From positions 62,001-126,000 of the forward strand of contig NZ_WOFU01000002.1 in the NCBI RefSeq assembly GCF_016879755.1: DNA of 64,000 nt, read 5' to 3'. The position numbers and the translations under genes are program-made. How positions within the stretch are numbered: the stretch's first letter is position 1; every line of letters begins with the position of its first letter. Origin of the DNA: Bacillus sp. B15-48 (GTDB lineage Bacteria; Bacillota; Bacilli; Bacillales; Cytobacillaceae). Below the pieces are notes generated by a model, which worked only from the letters and a program-made list of their open reading frames with translations, searched no databases and was not told the origin of the DNA. Shown here piece by piece: positions 46,075 through 54,079 of this stretch.

Positions 46075-46479
46075 TTAATCAAGAAAAACTTTTCTTGTAT
46101 GCTCTGTATCTAAATATTCTTTTACTTTTTCAATTTTCCCGTTTTCGATGACAAATAGAAAATGATATAAGTTATTATAAACACGGCCGTTATTTAACTC
46201 ACAGTAGGATTCTGTCTCTACAGCGACACGGTTTCCTTCTGCCGTCACTGCCAATGGAGTTAAAGAAATCGCTCCAGTTTTCGTTGTGTTCGCAATTCCT
46301 GAGTTCATTTCTCTGAATTCCTTCATACCCTTTTCTCCGGAAATTCCGTCAATGGTACCGGCAACCCACCAAGTGGCCGTATCGGACATGAACTCCATAA
46401 AGGCATCAATATTTCCCGTTGAGAAAGTTTCCATAAAATCACGCACTATTTGTTTGTTTTGTTCTTCAATTTTTCCCAT
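46075..46479 (-). CDS. SnoaL/limonene-epoxide-hydrolase-like NTF2 protein
   Basis: 134 residues. NTF2 fold: IVRDFMETFSTGNIDAFMEFM, ATWWVAGT, YNNLYHFLFVIENGKIEKVKEYLDT. The ATWWVAG strand and KEYLDT end are typical of the SnoaL-like group that includes epoxide hydrolases and ketosteroid isomerases. Lies 73 bp downstream of the LLM gene at 46552. GCGAGGGGA precedes the ATG. Confidence 0.78.
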   Translation of the reverse strand: MGKIEEQNKQIVRDFMETFSTGNIDAFMEFMSDTATWWVAGTIDGISGEKGMKEFREMNSGIANTTKTGAISLTPLAVTAEGNRVAVETESYCELNNGRVYNNLYHFLFVIENGKIEKVKEYLDTEHTRKVFLD

Positions 46480-46551
46480 TATTTATCCCCTCGCTCTAAA
46501 TAAATTGATTATTCATACCAATAGAAATGCTAAATTTGCAATCGATGGGGA

Positions 46552-47619
46552 TTAAACGCCCACTCTTTTAGCAGGTGACTTGAAGTATGGCATTACTTCA
46601 TCCGCATAACGCTTCATTGCTTTCATAACTTGGCGATGTTCTAAGTCTCCCATACGGAACCAGCAAGATAGACTGTCAATCCCCGCATCTTCAACTTTTT
46701 CAAGACGGTTAACTGCTCCTTCTGGGCTATCCAATAAAGCGACGCCACCTTCGTTCAGAGCAGAAATATTAAGCGGGCCATCGAATTCTTTAGCCACTTC
46801 TGCGAAACGCTCATACGTCGCTGGAGCTTGAGTACCTTTTGCACCAGGAATTAATTCTAGTACTTTATTAAAATAAGTAATCATTGATTTTTCAACATTA
46901 CGAATCGCTTGGTCCGTATCATCAGCAATATGCATTTGCAAGTTCATATGGATCGTAGGATCAATTCCCTTTGCAAGTAAACGATCTCTCGTCCGTCTTG
47001 TATAGTCAAGAACGTCATCCATAACCATTAGCGTCGGTGTCACCATAAATTCCCGTGCATTCTTTTCTACCATTAAGTCAAAAGATTCAGGGCTGATACA
47101 CGCATGGTAGAATGGAACTCTGCCTTGAACCGGTTTTGGAGTTAGTTTAAGGTTTTCAAAAGAATAGAATTCTCCATCATAGCTGAATGTATCATTGCTC
47201 CATAATCCTTGGATAATTTCAACATACTCCCAATAACGTTCCCTCGTCTTTTCTAAACTAATTCCTAGGCCTTTCGCCTCACTTGGCTGATAACCCCGAC
47301 CAGCACCAAACTTTAAACGCCCTTTACTTAAAACGTCGACCATTGCATAATCTTCAGCAATCCGAACAGGGTTATCGAAGTTAAGAATACTAATTCCAAT
47401 CCCGATATCCATTTTTTCAGTAATTTGCGAAATTGCTGCTGCCGCAACCTGTGGTGAAGGCATGCTACCGTAGGCACTAAAATGATGTTCTGCTAACCAA
47501 ACACTTTCAAACCCAAGTTCTTCCCCATACTGAATTTGTTCAAGCATTTCTCCATAGGCACGCTCATAATTATCATCATGACACTCATTAACATAGAAAA
47601 GACCCATTTTAACACCCAT
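46552..47619 (-). CDS. LLM-class flavin-dependent monooxygenase (paralogue A)
   Basis: 355 residues. MGLFYVNECHDDNYERAY, FESVWLAEHHFSAYG (the luciferase-family AEHH motif) and GRLKFGAGRGYQP. Highly similar throughout to 50993. TIM-barrel enzyme using FMNH2 from a reductase such as the one at 53291. Ketone-to-ester (type II Baeyer-Villiger) or hydroxylation chemistry are both possible. Two ATGs lie close together; the one at 47619 follows AAAGGAGTG. Heads the series leading to the DUF35/thiolase-like, ligase and Rieske genes. Confidence 0.9.
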   Translation of the reverse strand: MGVKMGLFYVNECHDDNYERAYGEMLEQIQYGEELGFESVWLAEHHFSAYGSMPSPQVAAAAISQITEKMDIGIGISILNFDNPVRIAEDYAMVDVLSKGRLKFGAGRGYQPSEAKGLGISLEKTRERYWEYVEIIQGLWSNDTFSYDGEFYSFENLKLTPKPVQGRVPFYHACISPESFDLMVEKNAREFMVTPTLMVMDDVLDYTRRTRDRLLAKGIDPTIHMNLQMHIADDTDQAIRNVEKSMITYFNKVLELIPGAKGTQAPATYERFAEVAKEFDGPLNISALNEGGVALLDSPEGAVNRLEKVEDAGIDSLSCWFRMGDLEHRQVMKAMKRYADEVMPYFKSPAKRVGV

Positions 47620-47658
47620 ACTTTAACACTCCTTTAAATTATTGTTATGTGAATTTAT

Positions 47659-47676
47659 AAAACAAACATTTGTTTT
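47659..47676 (-). promoter_or_regulatory. operator upstream of LLM gene A
   Basis: AAAACAAACATTTGTTTT, palindromic, 40 bp before the start codon. Same family as the sites at 23932, 26083, 52133 and 53874. Confidence 0.65.
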
Positions 47677-47878
47677 AAAATAAGAATCCAAGCATTTTAC
47701 TAAGTAATTTAAATTGCGATTGTTTTACACACCCTACAGGACTTAACCGATAAACAGACAGCATTCCCACTACGAATCTCCATATTAGAAACTAGATTGG
47801 ATCCATCACTCCTTTCAGATATAAAAATTTGACTCCTATAGAAGTAACAATGTTGTTGATGCTTTCACCTAGGTCACG

Positions 47879-47892
47879 ATAAAGCGCTTACA
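47879..47892 (-). promoter_or_regulatory. cre box in the long leader of LLM gene A
   Basis: ATAAAGCGCTTACA (minus TGTAAGCGCTTTAT), an excellent CcpA site about 115 nt downstream of the promoter at 48001-48029. Confidence 0.7.
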
Positions 47893-47966
47893 CAAAGATG
47901 ATTGTACTCATTACTGTGAGGAAAGTTTTTTAAGTAAAGCTGATTTTTAGCATTCATTTGAAGGAA

Positions 47967-48029
47967 ACTATAATATAAAACAAACAACCATTTGATTTAT
48001 ATTATAGTCTGTAAAAAGTGTTTATGCAA
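47967..48029 (-). promoter_or_regulatory. promoter with 42-bp palindromic operator
   Basis: TTGCAT (48029-48024), 17 bp, TATAAT (48006-48001). Two 18-bp arms (47967-47984 and 47991-48008) differ at one position and flank CAACCA. The inner parts read ACAAA and TTTGA like the island operator. Transcription would run 380 nt to the LLM gene at 47619. No gene was found in 47,677-47,960; only a four-codon frame after AAAGGAGTG. Confidence 0.7.
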
Positions 48030-48089
48030 CAATATTCTGAAAATTTTTAATTATTTTTTATCTTTTTATTCGACAAAAACCCGAGTACT

Positions 48090-49226
48090 TTACTTGTTCT
48101 TTATGCCAAGGTTTTCAAGAACTTCTTTATTATGCTCACCCAGTTTCGGCGCATTTGCATAAATGGATGCAGGTGTTTCTGAAAGTTTAATTGGATTGCC
48201 AATTTGTTTGCCATTAATCCCTGAAACCTCATGAATCATTTGGCGGTTTTGAATTTGCTCGTTATTAGTCACTTCTTCAAAATTTAATACTGGAGAAACG
48301 CAAGCATCGTAATGACTAAACACTTCATTCCATTCAGCCAACGTTTTCTTTTTGATAATCTGAGCAATTTCACTTTTAAGCTCCGTCTGCTTATAAGGAG
48401 GCGAATCGAGAAATTCAATCAAATCTTCTCTTTCAATTGCTTTACAAAATTCCACCCAGAATTTCATTTCTAAAGCCCCAACAGCTAAAAACCGTTGATC
48501 GAGTGTTTCATATACTTCATAACACGCTTTCTCCCCAGATAAAGGCAACTCGCCACGGTTTGGCAAATTCTGATCTACTAAGTAGTTTGGCAAAGTCGTT
48601 TGCAGCCAGGAAACTGCACCATCTAGCATCGAAATATCGACAAACTGTCCTTTTCCAGTTTGATTTCTTGCTTGGAGTGCCATTAAAATGCCAACCACCG
48701 CCATTAGCGAACCTCCGCCAACGTCAGCAATTTGCACCGGTGGCGCAATTGGTTTCCGGTTCCGTTCACCCAATAAGTTTAATAAACCAGCATAACTTAT
48801 ATAATTAATGTCATGTCCCGGCTTATTTGCATATGGACCTGTTTGACCATACCCAGTAATAGCGCAATAAATCAATTTTGGATTGAGTTTTTTTAATGTT
48901 TCATATCCTAATCCTAATCGTTCCATTACTTGCGGTCGGAATGACTCAACCAAAACGTCGGCATTTTTAACCAATTCTAAAAACATTTCTTTGCCTTCTT
49001 CAGATTTCAAATCAAGTGTGACACTCTTTTTATTACGATTTAGCGAAGAAAAGATTGCGCTCTCAGTATCAATTTTTGGTTCTTCTAATCTAGCATAATC
49101 ACCTAATTTAGGCTCTTCTACTTTAATAACCTCCGCTCCAAAATCTGCTAAAAACATTGTGCAGTATGGACCTGGCAGTAAACGAGTTAAATCAAGTACT
49201 TTTATGGATTGTAACGGGGAAGTCAT
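48090..49226 (-). CDS. CaiB/BaiF-type (class III) CoA transferase
   Basis: About 378 residues from ATG 49226, eight bases after GGAGG. Opening VLDLTRLLPGPYCTMFLADFGAEVIKVE (in parts) is the class III signature. The catalytic Asp is expected in GHDINYISYAG (after GQTGPYANKPGHD). Moves CoA between carboxylic acids, giving an ATP-free way of activating a substrate. Last gene of the unit started by LLM gene B at 52060. Confidence 0.92.
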   Translation of the reverse strand: MTSPLQSIKVLDLTRLLPGPYCTMFLADFGAEVIKVEEPKLGDYARLEEPKIDTESAIFSSLNRNKKSVTLDLKSEEGKEMFLELVKNADVLVESFRPQVMERLGLGYETLKKLNPKLIYCAITGYGQTGPYANKPGHDINYISYAGLLNLLGERNRKPIAPPVQIADVGGGSLMAVVGILMALQARNQTGKGQFVDISMLDGAVSWLQTTLPNYLVDQNLPNRGELPLSGEKACYEVYETLDQRFLAVGALEMKFWVEFCKAIEREDLIEFLDSPPYKQTELKSEIAQIIKKKTLAEWNEVFSHYDACVSPVLNFEEVTNNEQIQNRQMIHEVSGINGKQIGNPIKLSETPASIYANAPKLGEHNKEVLENLGIKNK

Positions 49227-49289
49227 CCAAAACACCTCCTTCTTCTTAATTTTAACAACTCCATTGAGATCCTATCAATCATTCTTCCT

Positions 49290-50051
49290 CTATTCAGATA
49301 GTGTCCCACCATCGATATAAAATGTTTGCCCTGTAATATAATCAGCAGCATCCGTAATTAGGAACAAAGCGATTTGTGAGATGTCTTTTGGCTCCCCTAA
49401 ACGTCTCAAAGGTATCGACTTAATTGCCCCTTCCAGCCAATCCTGGTTTTCTCTTTCTCTTTCATTGATTTCTGTTCCAATTAGACCTGGCGCAATTGAA
49501 TTGACCCGGATATTATGCCGTGCCCATTCAGCTGCCAACGATTTCGTTAAATGAATCACAGCTGCCTTTGAAGACGTGTATGGTCCAATGCGTTTGTATG
49601 GCTTTGCCCCGCCAACAGAGGAAATATTTATGATTTTACCAGAATTCTGTTCAATCATAATTTTTGCTGCTTCCTGACAAGCGAAAAATAAACCTTTAAT
49701 GTTTACATCGTAAATATAATCCCATTCTTCTTCTGTAACCTCTACGGCATATTTCGTTACATTCGCGCCAGCATTATTAACAAGAACATCAAGCCTTCCA
49801 AACTCTTCCATCGTTACTTTAAATAGATTACGAATATCGGTTAGTTTTGATACATCACAAGAAACAGTTACTACTCTTCTTCCTAAATCCCGAATTTCAT
49901 TGGCAACCAACTCACAGCTTTCCCTATTTCTGCTCGCAAGTACGAGATCTGCTCCAGCTCGAGCAAATTCCCTCGCCATTTCAGCACCAATTCCACGGCT
50001 GCCACCAGTAATTAATATAACCTTACCACTCACATCGAGTACCTTTCCCAT
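49290..50051 (-). CDS. SDR family oxidoreductase
   Basis: About 253 residues. Classical SDR: TGGSRGIGAEM (cofactor), NNAGAN, catalytic Ser in ISSVGGAKPYKRIG, YTSSK (Tyr and Lys), then IDGG near the end. SRN after beta-2 suggests NADPH. It would oxidise or reduce a hydroxyl/keto group, such as the alcohol feeding the LLM oxygenase. ATG 50051 is eight bases after GGGGG. Confidence 0.9.
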   Translation of the reverse strand: MGKVLDVSGKVILITGGSRGIGAEMAREFARAGADLVLASRNRESCELVANEIRDLGRRVVTVSCDVSKLTDIRNLFKVTMEEFGRLDVLVNNAGANVTKYAVEVTEEEWDYIYDVNIKGLFFACQEAAKIMIEQNSGKIINISSVGGAKPYKRIGPYTSSKAAVIHLTKSLAAEWARHNIRVNSIAPGLIGTEINERERENQDWLEGAIKSIPLRRLGEPKDISQIALFLITDAADYITGQTFYIDGGTLSE

Positions 50052-50082
50052 CGTATACACCCCCTGCTAAAACTAGAAACTT

Positions 50083-50114
50083 CCATCAGAGGGGGGTTCT
50101 TCACATCCCCCACT
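50083..50114. repeat. short dispersed hairpin repeat, copy 2
   Basis: CCATCAGAGGGGGGTTCTTCA then CATCCCCCACT. Nearly the same as 5041-5071, sitting in the gap between the SDR and alpha/beta hydrolase genes of one operon. Confidence 0.6.
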
Positions 50115-50165
50115 AATGGTTAGTCACGCGTAGCCTATCACCAATCTATTTTAGCTCATTATCTG

Positions 50166-50963
50166 CTAGGATTGAATAAATGCTAGCAATTCTTCATTAA
50201 ATCGGTCAATTTCTTCAATGAATGGCGCATGAGAACTATTTTCAAATACAACTAGGTTTGCATTTGTAATTTCCTTTACGCAATATTCTGATAACGAAAG
50301 TGGGACAACCCCATCATGAAGGCCATGGAAAAAGGCGACTGGAATCGAAATATCACTTAGCTTTTCTCGCAAATCAATTTTTCCTAAGTCCGCCATTGTT
50401 TTTTCAGTAAACCAAGACTGTTCCATAAAGTTTTGGAAAAACCAATCCTTCATTGCTTGGCCGACGTCTTGGTGAAAGCAACCATCTGCAATCGCACGAA
50501 CTAAAGCTGGTCTGTTTGTGCGCATCGCTGCTAGAGTTTGTTCAACATTTTCTGGTGGGAATCCAAGGTCAAACCCCTCTGTCGATGTATACCTTGGCAC
50601 TGCCCCGCCAACGGAAACAGCTTTTGTAACCGCTTCACTGCTATACCGTGTTGCATAGTCGATAACAATTGAACCACCGGCAGACCAACCAACGAGAGTA
50701 GCATCTTTTAATTCTAGCTTAGAAATAACTTCGTTTAAGTCATCTGCTAGTTTTGCAATTTCGTAGCCATGGGCAGGTTTATCTGAATTTCCACAGCCGC
50801 GACAGTCAATCGTAATTACTCTGAATTTGTCACTAAAATCCACAACCTGTCTTTCCCAAACTTTTCGATTCATGCCCCATCCATGTACAAAAACAATCGG
50901 TTTCCCTTGTCCTACGTCCTCGTAGTAATATTGGACTCCTTTTTCCACCTCAACATATGGCAT
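50166..50963 (-). CDS. alpha/beta hydrolase
   Basis: 265 residues. VHGWGMNRKVW (oxyanion), nucleophile VGWSAGGSIV, acid probably in FHGLHDGVVP, His in SSHAPFIEE. Non-haem haloperoxidase/meta-cleavage hydrolase-like group. It could hydrolyse the lactone or ester made by an LLM Baeyer-Villiger enzyme (inference). TAGGGGA precedes the ATG. Follows LLM gene B by 29 bp. Confidence 0.9.
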   Translation of the reverse strand: MPYVEVEKGVQYYYEDVGQGKPIVFVHGWGMNRKVWERQVVDFSDKFRVITIDCRGCGNSDKPAHGYEIAKLADDLNEVISKLELKDATLVGWSAGGSIVIDYATRYSSEAVTKAVSVGGAVPRYTSTEGFDLGFPPENVEQTLAAMRTNRPALVRAIADGCFHQDVGQAMKDWFFQNFMEQSWFTEKTMADLGKIDLREKLSDISIPVAFFHGLHDGVVPLSLSEYCVKEITNANLVVFENSSHAPFIEEIDRFNEELLAFIQS

Positions 50964-50992
50964 CGTTAAATCCCCCTATCATTTTATTTGGA

Positions 50993-52060
50993 TTATTGAC
51001 TTACTTTTTGCTTTCGTTGAACAGCTTTAAAATATGGTAAAACTTCATCTGCGTAGCGCTTCATTGCTCGCATCACCTTTCGATGTTCCATCCCGCCCAT
51101 GCGGAACCAACATGATAAGCTATTAATGCCAGCATCTTCAGCTGCCTCTAAACGGTTGATCGCTTCAGGTGCATTTGCTAATAGAGCAATCCCAGATTGA
51201 TTTAATCCAGCAATATCGACAGGACCTTCCATTTCTTTTGCTACTTCAGCAAAACGTTCGTATGTTTCTGGAGCTTGCGTTCCCTTTGCACCAGGAATAA
51301 TGTCAAGAACACGGTTGAAATAAACATCCATTTCCTTTTCAACATTCTTAATTGCTTGGTCCGTATTATCCGCAATGTTCATTTGCAGATTTAGGTGAAT
51401 CGAAGGAGTAATTCCTTTTTGAATTAAACGTTCTCTTGTCCGCTTCGTATAAGCTATAACATCATCCATCACCATTAATGTTGGAGTTACCATGAACTCA
51501 TGAACTTCTTTCTCAACCATTAAATCGAATGATGCAGGACTAATACAAGCATGATAGAATGGAACTCTTTTTTGGATAGGTTTTGGCGTTAATTTTAAAT
51601 TTTCAAATTGATAGAATTCCCCATCATAACTAAACGTATCATTTGCCCATAATCCCTGGATGATTTCCACATACTCCCAGTACTTTTCACGGGTTTTTTC
51701 CATACTTACACCAAGGCCTTTTGCTTCATGTGGCTGATACCCTCGTCCACCACCAAATTTCAAGCGACCATTGCTTAAAATATCAACCATCGCATAATCT
51801 TCAGCAATTCGAACCGGATTATCGAAGTTTAGAATACTAATCCCAATTCCGATATCCATTTTTTTAGTAATTTGTGAGATTGCTGCTGCTGCAACTTGTG
51901 GTGAAGGTAAACTTCCATACTCATTAAAATGATGCTCTGCAAGCCAAACACTTTCGAACCCTAATTCCTCTGCGTACTGAATTTGCTCCAGCATTTCTTC
52001 ATATGCTCTCTCATAGTTCCCGTCATGACATTCATTTACATAAAATAGACCTGTTTTCAT
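50993..52060 (-). CDS. LLM-class flavin-dependent monooxygenase (paralogue B)
   Basis: About 355 residues from ATG 52060 (MKTGLFYVNECHDG), with GAGGGGG upstream. AEHHFNEYGSLPSPQVA and GRLKFGGGRGYQP. Nearly collinear with the paralogue at 46552, with substitutions spread over the length, so an older duplication. First gene of a unit with alpha/beta hydrolase, SDR and CoA transferase. Promoter and operator at 52133. Confidence 0.9.
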   Translation of the reverse strand: MKTGLFYVNECHDGNYERAYEEMLEQIQYAEELGFESVWLAEHHFNEYGSLPSPQVAAAAISQITKKMDIGIGISILNFDNPVRIAEDYAMVDILSNGRLKFGGGRGYQPHEAKGLGVSMEKTREKYWEYVEIIQGLWANDTFSYDGEFYQFENLKLTPKPIQKRVPFYHACISPASFDLMVEKEVHEFMVTPTLMVMDDVIAYTKRTRERLIQKGITPSIHLNLQMNIADNTDQAIKNVEKEMDVYFNRVLDIIPGAKGTQAPETYERFAEVAKEMEGPVDIAGLNQSGIALLANAPEAINRLEAAEDAGINSLSCWFRMGGMEHRKVMRAMKRYADEVLPYFKAVQRKQKVSQ

Positions 52061-52132
52061 TATTATTAGCCCCCTCATCGATTAGCCCATCAAACGATCA
52101 TGATGGATGACTGCGATAGCATCCAATTAAAA

Positions 52133-52183
52133 AATCAACCGTTTGTTTGATTTTATTATAACAAGACAAAAAGTGTATTTCAA
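52133..52183 (-). promoter_or_regulatory. promoter and operator of LLM gene B
   Basis: TTGAAA (52183-52178), 17 bp, TATAAT (52160-52155), then AATCAAAC-AAAC-GGTTGATT (52152-52133), an 8-4-8 palindrome with one mismatch. Identical spacing to 26083-26133, and the two share TATAATAAAATCAAACAAAC. Confidence 0.82.
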
Positions 52184-52227
52184 TATTTTATTTATAATTT
52201 TCTGAAATTTAAAAAATTGGTGAACGA

Positions 52228-52249
52228 ACGCCTTCATTGTCGAAGGCGT
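52228..52249. terminator. hairpin after the RibB-like/riboflavin kinase gene
   Basis: Perfect ACGCCTTC / GAAGGCGT stem with a six-nt loop, 30 bp past the stop. No long U-tract. Confidence 0.55.
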
Positions 52250-52278
52250 CTGCAATTTTCACTGACCCTATTTCGCTA

Positions 52279-53268
52279 TTACTCTACGGCTGAAGGATTA
52301 AATCGATTTCTTACCATATCTATATCTTTATTGATCTGGACGACTAAGTTCGAAATGCTTGAAAAAGTAATCTCGTCCCGTAAGAAAAAGCATACTTTTA
52401 CATCAATTGTTTTCCAGTATAAATCTTGGTCGAAGTCTAATATATGAACCTCGTAATGAATCGAATCCTCATTTTCATTGAAGGTTGGGCGATTTCCGAC
52501 GTTCATCACTCCGATGTGTTCTTGATCATTGATAAACACTTTGACTCCATATACCCCTTTGACCAATTCTTCCACTGGTTTTTGCGGATGAATATTAGCG
52601 GTTGGGAATCCGATACTTCGTCCAAGCTTCCTCCCATTAATAACCATTCCATTAAACGTACAAATATCATGGTCTTTCTTCATTTCTAGTAGCTCACTCA
52701 TTTTTAGCAGCGGTAAAGCATTTGCTTGTGATACTTCCTCAACTTCTTTCTTGCTCGCGACATCCCCATTTGTATTTAAAATCTCTGACATATAACCGAT
52801 ATGAATATTGGATACCATTTTTGCAAGGTCAACGACTGCCTCCGCCAAATCCACCCGCTCCATTAAGCCTCTTTCTTTACTTATTAGGGGAAAGATATGT
52901 CCTGGCCTTTTAAAATCGTCAGCCTGCACTTCCTCATATGTTAATGCTTTAATCGTATCTGATCTCTCAAAGCTAGATATCCCTGTAGTTGTGTCTTTGT
53001 AATCAACAGAGACGGCAAATGGTTTTGTGCCTTCTAATTGATTATCTTCCATTTTGGGAATTTTTAATTGCTTCGCTCTTTCTTCAGTAATACAAGCATA
53101 AACTAAACCTCTTCCAATTTTGGTCATTATGTTTACTTTTTCCGAATTTACATACTCCCCTAAGCCAACGATTGTTCCCATGTGTGTGTTTATATCATCA
53201 TAAATAATAATTAACCCACCATCTTTCAATTGGCTTAACGGAAGTTTAGCTGATGACAACACACTCAT
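52279..53268 (-). CDS. fusion of degenerate RibB-like (DHBP synthase) domain and riboflavin kinase
   Basis: 329 residues. Residues 1-195 follow 3,4-dihydroxy-2-butanone-4-phosphate synthase (GRGLVYACITEERAKQL, TTGISSFERSDTI, RPGHIFPL), but the metal/catalytic loop DDEDRENEGD of RibB is DDINTHMGT (24-32) and the GGHTEA histidine is ERVDLAEA (137-144). The synthase activity is therefore probably lost. Residues 200-325 are a complete riboflavin kinase: GRSIGFPTAN (216-225), NVGNRPTF (256-263), Glu273, FLRDEITF. Product: FMN from riboflavin and ATP. Lies 22 bp downstream of an NADPH:FMN reductase gene. The ribosome site is weak, suggesting coupling to that gene. Confidence 0.88.
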   Translation of the reverse strand: MSVLSSAKLPLSQLKDGGLIIIYDDINTHMGTIVGLGEYVNSEKVNIMTKIGRGLVYACITEERAKQLKIPKMEDNQLEGTKPFAVSVDYKDTTTGISSFERSDTIKALTYEEVQADDFKRPGHIFPLISKERGLMERVDLAEAVVDLAKMVSNIHIGYMSEILNTNGDVASKKEVEEVSQANALPLLKMSELLEMKKDHDICTFNGMVINGRKLGRSIGFPTANIHPQKPVEELVKGVYGVKVFINDQEHIGVMNVGNRPTFNENEDSIHYEVHILDFDQDLYWKTIDVKVCFFLRDEITFSSISNLVVQINKDIDMVRNRFNPSAVE

Positions 53269-53290
53269 AATTTATCATCTACTTTCCTAA

Positions 53291-53830
53291 TTAATTGTGA
53301 ATTAATTGCTGTTGCATTTGAACAATCTGCCTAGCAAGCTCACTAATATTGTTAAGCAATTCTGGATCTGCAATTTCATTTTGCTGGTTGAATTGTTCAT
53401 TATGGGCAAACACAAAACTTGGCGCTACATAAGTATTTAAATAGCCCGCAATCGGCTTTAATTGATTTTCAATGACGAGATAATGCTGGTGATTTCCACC
53501 TGTCGCAACAAAGCCCATTACTTTATGTTTGAACTCAGTTGGAGGAACCAAATCTATTAAATTTTTTAATGCTCCGCTAAACGAACCCTGAAAAATCGGC
53601 GTACCAATAACGTAAGCATCAGCCTCTGATATGAGTTCAATCACTTTCTTCGTATCTCCTGTATAGTCAGATGGCGGGCGTCCGTCACAAAATTGAACAT
53701 TGTATTGTTTCAAATCCAATACTTCCGTTTCAATACTAGGGGCGGATTTCTTTATTTCTTCAATCACTCGATTGATTACGATCGCAGTCTTTGAACCAGT
53801 GATGGTTCCCGAGATTCCTAAAATTTTCAT
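53291..53830 (-). CDS. NADPH-dependent FMN reductase (SsuE/flavodoxin-like)
   Basis: 179 residues, flavodoxin fold. FMN phosphate loop GISGTITGSKT (5-15), GTPIFQGSFSGALKNLIDL and GFVATGGNHQHYL match the SsuE group, which makes free FMNH2 for two-component monooxygenases. ATG preceded by GATGGGAG. First gene of an operon with the RibB-like/kinase fusion. The operator at 53874 links it to the LLM genes it most likely serves. Confidence 0.92.
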   Translation of the reverse strand: MKILGISGTITGSKTAIVINRVIEEIKKSAPSIETEVLDLKQYNVQFCDGRPPSDYTGDTKKVIELISEADAYVIGTPIFQGSFSGALKNLIDLVPPTEFKHKVMGFVATGGNHQHYLVIENQLKPIAGYLNTYVAPSFVFAHNEQFNQQNEIADPELLNNISELARQIVQMQQQLIHN

Positions 53831-53873
53831 AAATGAACTGCTCCCATCGTTAAAAATATTTCATTCTGAAAAT

Positions 53874-53893
53874 AACAATCGTTTGTTTTAATT
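53874..53893 (-). promoter_or_regulatory. operator upstream of the FMN reductase operon
   Basis: On the minus strand AATTAAAACAAACGATTGTT. A TAAAAT (53897-53892) overlaps its edge as a possible -10. Same family as the LLM operators. Confidence 0.6.
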
Positions 53894-53973
53894 TTATCGC
53901 GGAATTTTTTGCTCACCTTCCTTTTGCTCGCTCATTGGACGACAAAAGTGGCGCAGATTCATAAAAGTGCACA

Positions 53974-53999
53974 TCACTGAGACTTTTTATCCTCAGTGA
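53974..53999. terminator. hairpin after the acyl-CoA dehydrogenase gene
   Basis: Perfect TCACTGAG / CTCAGTGA with a ten-nt loop, 81 bp past the stop of the 54080 gene; weak U-tract. Confidence 0.45.
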
Positions 54000-54079
54000 C
54001 ATGACCAAAATGACTTAATGTGCTAATAATCTAATCCATTTTGCTAACAACAAAGAAGGGCCAACCGTGAATAGCCTTA

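Noticed and set aside
47761-47830. Four-codon frame MDPI with AAAGGAGTG in the LLM A leader
   Set aside because: Too short; probably a chance ribosome site in a leader.
52061-52278. Search for an FMN riboswitch (RFN element) near the two flavokinase genes
   Set aside because: No RFN conserved segments such as AGGGTGAAATTCCG-like blocks were found near either kinase gene; the operator palindrome explains the visible structure instead.
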